64,000 nucleotides of DNA from Bacteroidota bacterium. Lineage in GTDB: Bacteria; Bacteroidota; Bacteroidia; Cytophagales; Cyclobacteriaceae. The notes under the pieces were generated by a model. That model ran no database searches. It worked only from the letters and a program-made list of their open reading frames with translations, and had not been told where the DNA came from. Location of the stretch: positions 124,001 to 188,000 of the forward strand of contig JAEZGH010000202.1 in the NCBI GenBank assembly GCA_023417065.1. Reading direction: 5' to 3'. Numbering within the stretch: position 1 is the stretch's first letter; every line of letters begins with the position of its first letter. The position numbers were made by a program, and so were the translations under genes. Positions 9,692-16,520 of the stretch are shown here, piece after piece.

Positions 9692-11761
9692 ATGCGTTTG
9701 CTGTTATCACTCCTGACCCTTCTGTTGCCGCTGATTCTTTCAGCGCAGAATACTCCTAAGCCATTTGAAATTGCGCGTCAGGTGAAGGCTATCATCCGAG
9801 ACCGTCATATCGAACCGCGCCTCATTGACGATGCTTTCTCACGCGACGTCTTCGATGCCTTTTTGCGTGACCTTGACCCGGACAAGAAGTTTTTCACCGA
9901 GATTGAAGTCGCGGAGCTTCAGAAATTCAGGGACGTCCTTGACGATGAACTGAACCTCGACAGGTGGGCGTTTCTGCCTCTGGTGATCGATTCGTATCGC
10001 GATAAACTCCAGCGTGCTGAGAAGCTGGCATCATCAATAGGATCAAAGCCTGTTGACCTCCGTATGAACGAACCCTGGACGCCCAGAGACCAATTTGCCC
10101 ACAGCATTACCGACCTCGAGAAGCGCTGGAAATCGATCATCGCACGGGAGGTGATGGAGGATATGGCCCGTGTGAGTCACGCGGGCAGTGCAACGGACAT
10201 TTCACTCACCAAGCTGGAAGCAGCCTCACGGGAGAAAGTGCTGCGAACTCATCTCCGAAGGATACAGAAGGTTCTTCAACATAGCCATGGACTGGAGAAC
10301 TATGTCGCCAATACGCTGTTCAAAAAATACCTGGCAGTGACAGACCCACATTCCGTGTATATGTCCGCGACAGAAATGGAGAACTTCATCGCAGGGCTCA
10401 GCACCAATGGTTATGATCTGGGGCTCGAGTTTCAGGAAAATGAACGCGGTGACCTGGTGGTTGAAGGGTTGCTGCCGGGAGGCCCTGCGTGGAATTCCGG
10501 GGAGATCAACCGCGGCGATATCCTCGAGAAGGTTCGATGGGCGGGAAACGAATGGACTGACGCAACGAGCCTTGAGCTTGACGAACTCGACGAGCTCATC
10601 GCCGAAAGGAATCACGAAATGATTGAGTTTGCGTTCCGCCAACAGGGTGGTTTGCCACGCGTAGTCGGTCTGAGAAAAGCGAAGGTAAATCAGGAAGACG
10701 CCATCGTAAGAGCGTTTACGCTCAAAGGTAAACGCAAGGTTGGGTACATAAACCTCCCTGACTTCTATTCCAACTGGGGTGGCGGGGAAAGCAGCCAAAG
10801 TGCTGCTGATGTTGCAAAAGAGATCGTGAAGCTCAAGCAGGAAAACATTGAAGGATTGATTCTCGATGTTCGTTTCAATGGCGGCGGATCCCTCGCTGAA
10901 GCTGTGGCCATGGCCGGAATCTTTATCGACGGCGGTCCTGTGGGCATTGAACGTGAAAGACAAAAGGAGCCCCTAACATTAAAAGATTCAAACCGCGGCA
11001 CCGTCTACGATGGACCACTCGTGATCATGGTAAACGGACTCAGCGCGTCGGCGTCGGAGTTTCTTGCCGCGGCACTGCAGGATTATAATCGCGCCATAAT
11101 TGTAGGGAGTAATACCTATGGGAAAGGCGTAGGGCAGCAGCTGTTTTCGCTGGAGCCGGGGCGTTCGGATTTCAAAGGGATCACTCCCGGTCAACGATGG
11201 GGATATGCGTCCGTCACCACGCTGCGGATGTATCGTATAAACGGCAGGTCTGTACAGGGCAGGGGTGTACAACCCGACATCGAACTGCCCGACCTGATTT
11301 CAATTTTCAACATCCGCGAAGCCTTAACACCTTTCGCCCTCAAAGGCGATTCGATCAATAAGAAGACGTACCCCCAGATTCTGAAGCCTCTGCCACTTGA
11401 GGGACTGCGCAAGACAAGTGCAATGCGGATAATTGAGCATCCCGCGTTCGAAGCCATAAGGCGATACCGTGGAGCGGTTGCGAAATACTATCTGGCCCCT
11501 CCGGTTTCCCTGAGCTGGAATCATGTGAAACATCGCGTGGATAACCTGTTCTGCGAATTTTCAAATCTGGAAAGCCAGCTTGCGAACGAAACGCAAGCCT
11601 ATGTTGTCGAGCCGCTCAAGTTCAGCAGTTCCAGGATGCAGATCGACCAGTATGCGGAGAATATCAACACCGGCTGGATTGAAAAATTATCAGCTGATCA
11701 TATTCTGGAGGAAACGTTTCATATTATTTGTGATTATATCGATACCTTAGACAAACCGTAA
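9692..11761 (+). CDS. prc: Carboxy-terminal (tail-specific) processing protease, S41A family
   Basis: 689 residues with a Sec signal (MRLLLSLLTLLLPLILSAQ), so it should act in the periplasm. Domains in order are an N-terminal helical tail-specific-protease region (to about 230), a PDZ domain (about 235-330, with LEFQENERGDLVVEGL and GPAWNSGEI), the S41 core (about 345-500) and a C-terminal helical region. The Ser-Lys dyad is visible: SASASE at 451-456 (catalytic Ser453 by spacing to E. coli Prc) and YGKG with Lys478. It degrades or trims exported proteins from their C-termini. The length is close to E. coli Prc (about 680). The next gene starts 2 bases after its stop, so they are co-transcribed. 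Confidence 0.93.
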   Translation: MRLLLSLLTLLLPLILSAQNTPKPFEIARQVKAIIRDRHIEPRLIDDAFSRDVFDAFLRDLDPDKKFFTEIEVAELQKFRDVLDDELNLDRWAFLPLVIDSYRDKLQRAEKLASSIGSKPVDLRMNEPWTPRDQFAHSITDLEKRWKSIIAREVMEDMARVSHAGSATDISLTKLEAASREKVLRTHLRRIQKVLQHSHGLENYVANTLFKKYLAVTDPHSVYMSATEMENFIAGLSTNGYDLGLEFQENERGDLVVEGLLPGGPAWNSGEINRGDILEKVRWAGNEWTDATSLELDELDELIAERNHEMIEFAFRQQGGLPRVVGLRKAKVNQEDAIVRAFTLKGKRKVGYINLPDFYSNWGGGESSQSAADVAKEIVKLKQENIEGLILDVRFNGGGSLAEAVAMAGIFIDGGPVGIERERQKEPLTLKDSNRGTVYDGPLVIMVNGLSASASEFLAAALQDYNRAIIVGSNTYGKGVGQQLFSLEPGRSDFKGITPGQRWGYASVTTLRMYRINGRSVQGRGVQPDIELPDLISIFNIREALTPFALKGDSINKKTYPQILKPLPLEGLRKTSAMRIIEHPAFEAIRRYRGAVAKYYLAPPVSLSWNHVKHRVDNLFCEFSNLESQLANETQAYVVEPLKFSSSRMQIDQYAENINTGWIEKLSADHILEETFHIICDYIDTLDKP

Positions 11762-11763
11762 CC

Positions 11764-12804
11764 ATGAAGATTTTTTCGACACTGTTATTCGTTAGTTTGT
11801 TCATGCCATGCGTCCTGCGCGGCCAGGCGATTTCTATGCAGACAGCCGGTGAACACATGAGCTACTTCACGAGCAAAGATCAGGAGCTCTCCAAAAGTTA
11901 TATGAGTTATATGAGCGAGGTTGCTCACGGGAACAGGGCCAGGAAGATGGAGAAGCGCAGAGAGGATGTGATAAAGTCCCTGAGGGAAGCGATTCGCGAA
12001 GCCGGACGTGTGCGCCCTTTTAAAGGCGACGCCTCACTCCGCGATGCCTACCGCGATTACTGGACGCTGATGCTGTCAATCTTTGTGGAGGACTACCACA
12101 AGATCGTTGACATGGAAGAGATCGCAGAACGTTCCTATGACGCGATGGAAGCCTATCTGCTTACGCAGGAGAAGGCTGGTGAAAAGGCAGACCAGGCAAA
12201 CGAAAAGCTGCGGTCATCATACAAGGCATTTGCCGCCGCCAACAATATCCAGCTGGTAGAAGGGCAGGAGTCCAAACTTTCAAAAAAGATCGTAAAGGCC
12301 GGCGAAGTAAATAAGTACATGAACCAGATATTCCTGATCTCGTTCAAGAGTTCCGTTCAGGAGGTTCACATGATGGAAGCCCTTAATAAGAATGACGTCA
12401 GCGGCGTGGAACAATACCGGAATAGCATGAGTCGGTTTGCAGAAGAAGGCTTGTTAAAACTCGACAGCATCAAGCCTTACAACGGCGACGGTTCCTATAT
12501 GAATGCAACGCGGAAGCTTCTGGAGTTCCAGAAAACGGAAGCCGAAAAGATGAAGTCTGTCGTGGACTTTCTGCTGAAGTCGGAGGAACTGAACAAGATC
12601 AAGGCGGCCTTTGAAGCGAAGCCTGCTGCCAAGCGTACTCAGGAGGATGTCGACAACTTCAACAAAGCCATAGCAGAGTTTAATACGGCGGTCACGGAAT
12701 TCAACAAAGTCAACAATGAGCTAAACAATGCCCGTAGCCGGAACCATCAGAATTTCGAGACCACACGTAAACGCTTCATGGACCAGCATGTTCCGCGCGC
12801 ATAG
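11764..12804 (+). CDS. Exported all-helical protein, possibly LIC11966-like
   Basis: 346 residues with a signal peptide (MKIFSTLLFVSLFMPCVLRG then Q). The rest is almost entirely charged amphipathic helix: KMEKRREDVIKSLREAI, ADQANEKLRSSYKAF, and a C-terminal coiled-coil-like DNFNKAIAEFNTAVTEFNK. It reminds me of the 'LIC11966 family surface protein' group in Leptospira and Bacteroidota, but I am not sure. It starts 2 bases after the Prc stop, suggesting it is co-expressed with the periplasmic protease as an accessory or substrate; that is inference only. Confidence 0.7.
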   Translation: MKIFSTLLFVSLFMPCVLRGQAISMQTAGEHMSYFTSKDQELSKSYMSYMSEVAHGNRARKMEKRREDVIKSLREAIREAGRVRPFKGDASLRDAYRDYWTLMLSIFVEDYHKIVDMEEIAERSYDAMEAYLLTQEKAGEKADQANEKLRSSYKAFAAANNIQLVEGQESKLSKKIVKAGEVNKYMNQIFLISFKSSVQEVHMMEALNKNDVSGVEQYRNSMSRFAEEGLLKLDSIKPYNGDGSYMNATRKLLEFQKTEAEKMKSVVDFLLKSEELNKIKAAFEAKPAAKRTQEDVDNFNKAIAEFNTAVTEFNKVNNELNNARSRNHQNFETTRKRFMDQHVPRA

Positions 12805-12831
12805 TCGCGAGGAATATGTTACCTTGGCGCC

Positions 12832-13983
12832 ATGAAAGAGAAGCAGATCCACATTCTTGTCGGCTGTGCTGATGCCCGCGACCTCAGCCAGGTTCAGCTT
12901 GACGCCATTTCCAAGATGAGACGCCTGTACCTGGAAAAAGGCATCGAGGTTGAAATGCACGTCATTCGCGCTGCAGGTTCATTCATTTCACCCGACGTGG
13001 TGATGGATATCAAGCGAACTTTCGAACAGGCGCAGCGTAACTGTGAGGATCCCGGGATGGAAATCCGGTACTACGTTCATATCCAGACGCATGGTCACCT
13101 CACCGAAGATTCCAGCGTAAACTATATCAGTCACGTCCACGAACTCAAAATCGTTGACGGGTCCCCGCTCAACTGTGGTATGCTCAACGCCAGTACAGTA
13201 GGCGTGGAGATCGAACAACTCATCGTGAATGAACGCCCTGTGATCAATTTGCGCGGCCGCGACACGGTTATCGACAACGATACCAAGATCAAACTTCTCC
13301 TGAAAGAAGTGTATGCCTATGACGGATACCTCGCCGGCGATTTTATCAGGAGCATCGACTTGCTGAGAACCCATCCGCGCCATCAGCGCACGGTGCTCTC
13401 CAAACACATCGCCGTGGATCCGGAACTCAAGATGCTCGACATAAAGATTACAAGTGGGTTTCTCGACTACGCTATCCATTCCCTTATACGCGTCGACGAC
13501 GGCGACCCTGCCGTGCCCTTCTGGGATGATGTGCAAAAGGAAATCCGTTCACACGCGCAGAATGAGCGGAGCGCTTCGGATGTGCTGATCCGGCAGTCGC
13601 GGCAACAGAAGCCTTTCGCCGGACTTCTATGTATGTCGGATCCGCGGTTGTCGTCGCGCTCACTTGCCGCGAGGTACTATATGGAGCTGAAAGGAATTGA
13701 GCACAGCGCCTACCTCCCCAACACCGTATTCAATATGACTGGCAGCTCCTTTGACATTCCACATACGCCTTTTGGTCCCTATGTCCTCGCGGGATTCTTC
13801 TACGCAGTGAAGTCGCTGGAATTGAAAGACCAGATGATCATGGGCTCGGACGCGGCACAGACTGCGCGGATAATCCAGAAGGTAAAGAACGATCCTATCA
13901 TGAATATGATCGTAAAGAAGTTCAACGTTAATCTGATTCCAATCAATCAGAAGGACCTCGTCCAGCGCTACGCGAGGTCATAA
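12832..13983 (+). CDS. Cytoplasmic protein of unknown function with a CxDxR (beta-carbonic-anhydrase-like) motif
   Basis: 383 residues with no signal peptide. The N-terminus is HILVGCADARDLSQ, giving Cys12-x-Asp14-x-Arg16, the pattern of the first zinc ligand and Asp/Arg dyad of beta-carbonic anhydrases. About 70 residues later comes YYVHIQTHGHL, placed like the second ligand segment (GHSxCG in beta-CA), but here the His-x-x-Cys pair is missing and extra His residues (83, 87, 89) are present. The C-terminal half (PFAGLLCMSDPRLSSRS onward) is unlike any family I know. The gene lies 27 bases after the helical protein and 42 bases before a histidine phosphatase, so it is probably in the prc operon. 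I do not recognise its function. Confidence 0.7.
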   Translation: MKEKQIHILVGCADARDLSQVQLDAISKMRRLYLEKGIEVEMHVIRAAGSFISPDVVMDIKRTFEQAQRNCEDPGMEIRYYVHIQTHGHLTEDSSVNYISHVHELKIVDGSPLNCGMLNASTVGVEIEQLIVNERPVINLRGRDTVIDNDTKIKLLLKEVYAYDGYLAGDFIRSIDLLRTHPRHQRTVLSKHIAVDPELKMLDIKITSGFLDYAIHSLIRVDDGDPAVPFWDDVQKEIRSHAQNERSASDVLIRQSRQQKPFAGLLCMSDPRLSSRSLAARYYMELKGIEHSAYLPNTVFNMTGSSFDIPHTPFGPYVLAGFFYAVKSLELKDQMIMGSDAAQTARIIQKVKNDPIMNMIVKKFNVNLIPINQKDLVQRYARS

Positions 13984-14025
13984 ATCCGGTTTCTTCGTTC
14001 TGCATTTTAACTTATCTTGGTTTCC

Positions 14026-14511
14026 ATGAAACGTTTGCTGACAGCTCTTTTTGTATTGATCTCCCTGGCGACCTATTCCCAGACAACGATCATCCTGGTA
14101 CGCCATGCAGAGAAAGGTGATTCTGATCCCCGCGACCCTGACTTGTCCGCAGAAGGTAAGGAACGCGTCGCTGCACTCACACGCATGCTGAGCGAAGTGG
14201 AATTCGATGAGGTATACACAACGCCGTATAAACGTACCCGTCAAACGGTGACGCCTCTTGCAGTGAAGCAAGGCCGCGAAGTACAGGAATACAACCCCGC
14301 GGCACAGGAAGCTTTCGCAACGATGTTGAAGAGCAAGGAAGGCCAAACCATCCTTATCGCGGGACATTCCAATACGATTCCGGGTCTGGTGAACTACCTC
14401 ATTGGCGAACGGAAATTTGAGAACCTGCCGGAGGAGGAGTTTGATAACGTCTTTATTGTAACGATTACGGAGAAGGGGGCTAAGGCAGTGAGGCTGAAAT
14501 TCGGGAATTGA
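14026..14511 (+). CDS. Exported SixA-like histidine phosphatase
   Basis: About 161 residues from ATG 14026, which begins a signal peptide (MKRLLTALFVLISLATYS, then Q). An in-frame TTG 9 bases upstream is less likely. The histidine phosphatase (phosphoglycerate-mutase superfamily) motif LVRHAEKGD provides the phospho-accepting His. It is followed by DLSAEGKERV, YTTPYKRTRQT and a second catalytic His in LIAGHSNTIPG. The short length resembles SixA rather than metabolic mutases. It acts as a phosphatase outside the cytoplasm; the substrate is unknown. It closes the prc-led run of four genes. Confidence 0.87.
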   Translation: MKRLLTALFVLISLATYSQTTIILVRHAEKGDSDPRDPDLSAEGKERVAALTRMLSEVEFDEVYTTPYKRTRQTVTPLAVKQGREVQEYNPAAQEAFATMLKSKEGQTILIAGHSNTIPGLVNYLIGERKFENLPEEEFDNVFIVTITEKGAKAVRLKFGN

Positions 14512-14515
14512 TTTC

Positions 14516-14534
14516 TGGTTTCTGATTCCTGATT
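14516..14534 (+). repeat. Dispersed repeat, copy 1 (TGGTTTCTGATTCCTGATT)
   Basis: A 19-base sequence found again, identical, at 38865-38883. Here it starts 4 bases after a stop codon and is followed by more CTGATT units. Both copies sit just after a plus-strand gene. Confidence 0.7.
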
Positions 14535-15041
14535 CCTGATTGATTCTTCATCCCAGCTCTGGACGCCTGGTTTGCCAGATCTCGAACCAAACAGGTGCTT
14601 GGTGTGTTCGATAACATTTATCAGATGAAGTCCGGAATACTGCGTTTTGGAATTTGTGGCAAAAACGGTAAGTAGAGTGGTAATTTGCTACTATCCCTAA
14701 ACTGTTCCCTGTTACATCCTCCACTCTTCCTCCACTCTTCCTCCACTCTTTGTCCACTCTTCCTCCACTCTTTCGATGTTTTTCCTCATTCGGTCACCTG
14801 AAAAGGTCAGGCAGACAGCAATTTTATGTGGTTTTAGTGGCGGAATCTGATCCGGGCAGTTTCGAAGCCGTTAAAATCCCCAATCCCTTCCAAAATCCGC
14901 GGGAATCAGTGGTGGGGTACGCGAACTTTGCTATTTTTGCCGGACTTTAGGATTTCTGTTCCAGATTTCCTGAATCCAACAGGGGAGGAGGTTCTTCAAA
15001 TAGGCCCACCCCGGGCGAGTCAGCCGGACTTGTCGATTTTT
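14535..15041. other. Intergenic region before tRNA-Arg
   Basis: About 500 bases with no gene I can support. It holds the 11-bp tandem repeat described separately. A TATTTTTG at 14932-14939 fits the -7 consensus TAnnTTTG and could be the tRNA promoter with an approximately 100-base leader, but no matching -33 element is seen. Confidence 0.5.
14718..14772 (+). repeat. 11-bp tandem repeat, five units
   Basis: Five contiguous 11-base units, CCTCCACTCTT. Units 1, 2, 3 and 5 are perfect; unit 4 reads TGTCCACTCTT. The period is close to one helical turn. It is strongly pyrimidine-rich on the plus strand. Confidence 0.9.
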
Positions 15042-15113
15042 GGCTCCGTAGTACAATGGATAGTATATCAGATTCCGATTCTGACGATGCAGGTTCGATT
15101 CCTGCCGGGGCTA
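15042..15113 (+). tRNA. tRNA-Arg (anticodon CCG)
   Basis: 72 bases fold as a cloverleaf. The acceptor stem is GGCTCCG with CGGGGCT and discriminator A. The D stem is GTAC/GTAT, the anticodon stem TCAGA/TCTGA with loop TTCCGAT (anticodon CCG), and the T arm GCAGG-TTCGATT-CCTGC. CCA is not encoded. It is followed at once by a terminator and by a decayed tyrosine recombinase, so this tRNA gene is probably an integration site. Confidence 0.93.
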
Positions 15114-15136
15114 CAACAGAATAATCAAAAGAAATC

Positions 15137-15175
15137 AAAACCGCTTAATTCGAAAGGATGGGCGGTTTTTGTTTT
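15137..15175 (+). terminator. Terminator after tRNA-Arg
   Basis: AAAACCGC pairs with GCGGTTTT across a loop of about 17 bases, followed by a T-rich run. It fits the end of the tRNA transcript. Confidence 0.75.
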
Positions 15176-15183
15176 TATGACCT

Positions 15184-15617
15184 ATGGGACTTGCTTACTG
15201 CGATGTCGCTAAATTGCTAAACTCACGAAGGCTAATGTTGTGATCGGAGTTGATGGTGACCGATGGACCTTCACCAACCGCACGAAGACCAACAACACAG
15301 CATCCAAAATTCCCTTGCTTCCAATCTCAACCTGCATCGTGAACAAGTACGCTGACCATCCTGTGACCTCGCGCTCAGGTAAACTCCTACCGGTAATGAG
15401 CAACCAAAGGATGAACAGCTACTTAAAGAACTTGCCGACCTCTGTGCCATCACTAAGGAACTGACCTTCCACTGCGCCAGACACACCTTCGCCACGACAG
15501 TGACGTTGACGAATGGTGTTCCGATTGAGACGGTGAGCAAGATGTTAGGGCATAGGAGCCTGAAGACGACTCAGCAATTATGCGAAGATTGTGGATAATA
15601 AGGTGAGTGAGAAATGA
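15184..15617 (+). pseudogene. Decayed tyrosine recombinase (phage-type integrase), C-terminal half
   Basis: Three reading frames join into the C-terminal half of a Bacteroidota tyrosine recombinase. The pieces are GLAYCDVAKL (from 15187), then a shift near 15215; WTFTNRTKTNN, PLLPIS and GKLLPVMSNQRMNSYLK (to about 15428); then a shift; ELTFHCARHTFATTVT and VSKMLGHRSLKTTQ (catalytic HxxR and the later GH); then a shift near 15577 into YAKIVDNKVSEK and a stop at 15617. The catalytic Tyr survives only in the shifted frame, and the N-terminal half is absent. So the enzyme is dead. Its place just after tRNA-Arg(CCG) marks an old integration event that probably brought in the following genes. Confidence 0.85.
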
Positions 15618-15721
15618 GGGCGTTGAAGGAGAAATACACCGGCCAACCGGCTTTTCAATAATTACCTGTGGATTTTAGAAAAAAAAGTGAAACTTTTTTG
15701 CAAAAAAGCCTGTAACTAATA

Positions 15722-15737
15722 GTAGTAAAAGTACTAC
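15722..15737. promoter_or_regulatory. Inverted repeat upstream of hicAB, candidate operator
   Basis: GTAGTA-AAAG-TACTAC is a perfect 6-bp inverted repeat 52 bases before hicA. HicB antitoxins with a C-terminal DNA-binding domain often repress their own promoter through such palindromes. It overlaps a -7-like TACCTTTA at 15735-15742. Confidence 0.45.
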
Positions 15738-15789
15738 CTTTATTATGTGATTAAGTATTTAAATATCACTTTTGGACGATCTGCCCCAG

Positions 15790-15974
15790 ATGAAGTATTC
15801 GGAATTCCACCGATTTATTCAACGCAGCAAGGCAGGCTGGAAATATATCGGTGCAGAGGGTAGCCATTACATTTATGAACGTGATGGCGTAAGGTATCCG
15901 GTTCCCTTCCACGGGCCAAAGAAATAGGTGAAGGATTAAGAAAGAAGATTATGAAAGATATGGGATTGAGATAG
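15790..15974 (+). pseudogene. hicA: HicA-type toxin gene with a frameshift
   Basis: The first frame gives 45 residues (15790-15927): MKYSEFHRFI, then GWKYIGAEGSHYIYER and YPVPFHGPKK. This is the HicA double-stranded-RNA-binding fold, with the catalytic His in GSHYIYER. HicA toxins are about 60 residues and cut mRNA. Restoring one base near 15920 joins the sequence to EIGEGLRKKIMKDMGLR and a stop at 15974, the normal HicA C-terminal helix, giving about 60 residues. So the gene is a single-base frameshift from intact. It could be a true inactivating mutation, a sequencing error at the AAAGAAA run, or a rare frameshifting site. hicB follows 35 bases later. Confidence 0.8.
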
Positions 15975-16009
15975 CCTCATATCTTGATTGAAGAACAAAC
16001 GAACGAGAA

Positions 16010-16405
16010 ATGAAAATACTAAGAGCGATTTTATCAAAAGGTCCTGATGATTTTGGAGCATGGTTCGAAAACCTTGAAGGCGTGTATGGTGCAGGTTCGA
16101 CAGTCGCTGAAGCTAAAAAGAATTTAATGGACGGATTAGCGCTGTACGCAAAGCATAATGCACGCGCACCAGCATGGATAAAAAACAAAGCATATAAAGT
16201 TGTATTCAAGTTTGATGCGGAAAGCATCCTGAATTACTACCGCGGGATTTTTACAAATGCTGCGTTAGAGCGCATCACAGGAATTAACCAGAGACAAATT
16301 CACCATTATGCGTCAGGAGCAAAGCGTCCACGTCCTCAACAATTGAAGAAAATTGAAAATGCTTTCCACGAGTTGGGCCAAGAATTAATTTCACTCGAAC
16401 TGTAG
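16010..16405 (+). CDS. hicB: HicB-type antitoxin with C-terminal DNA-binding domain
   Basis: 131 residues. The N-terminal part (about 1-55) is the HicB RNase-H-like fold: DFGAWFENLEGVYGAGSTVAEAKKNLMDGL, a degenerate form of the partner-binding domain. The C-terminal part (about 80-131) is a helix-turn-helix: AALERITGINQRQIHHYASG and KRPRPQQLKKIENAFHELG. HicB neutralises HicA and represses the operon. It lies 35 bases after the frameshifted hicA, which agrees with a HicAB pair. The antitoxin remains intact while the toxin frame is broken, the usual survival pattern if the toxin has been lost. Confidence 0.88.
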   Translation: MKILRAILSKGPDDFGAWFENLEGVYGAGSTVAEAKKNLMDGLALYAKHNARAPAWIKNKAYKVVFKFDAESILNYYRGIFTNAALERITGINQRQIHHYASGAKRPRPQQLKKIENAFHELGQELISLEL

Positions 16406-16454
16406 TCAATTAGGAATAGGCGAAGTCCGTTATTTTTAATATTTATAATAGATG

Positions 16455-16500
16455 AGCCCATCTATATAGCACTTGGTGCTGTGCAGATGGGCTTCGTTTC
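16455..16500 (+). terminator. Stem-loop between hicB and the ATPase gene
   Basis: AGCCCATCT (16455-16463) pairs perfectly with AGATGGGCT (16485-16493). An inner hairpin AGCAC-TTG-GTGCT nests inside. The 3' T tract is weak (TCGTTTC). It may end the hicAB transcript or be a structured leader of the ATPase gene, which starts at 16521. Confidence 0.55.
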
Positions 16501-16520
16501 ATTAACCCCATCATCAATCA

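Noticed and set aside
10226..10963. 245-codon open frame antisense to the Prc-type protease
   Set aside because: The plus strand shows PDZ and S41 motifs; the antisense frame lacks any.
14718..14772. CRISPR-like short direct repeats
   Set aside because: The 11-bp units abut without spacers and no cas gene is near; this is a plain tandem repeat.
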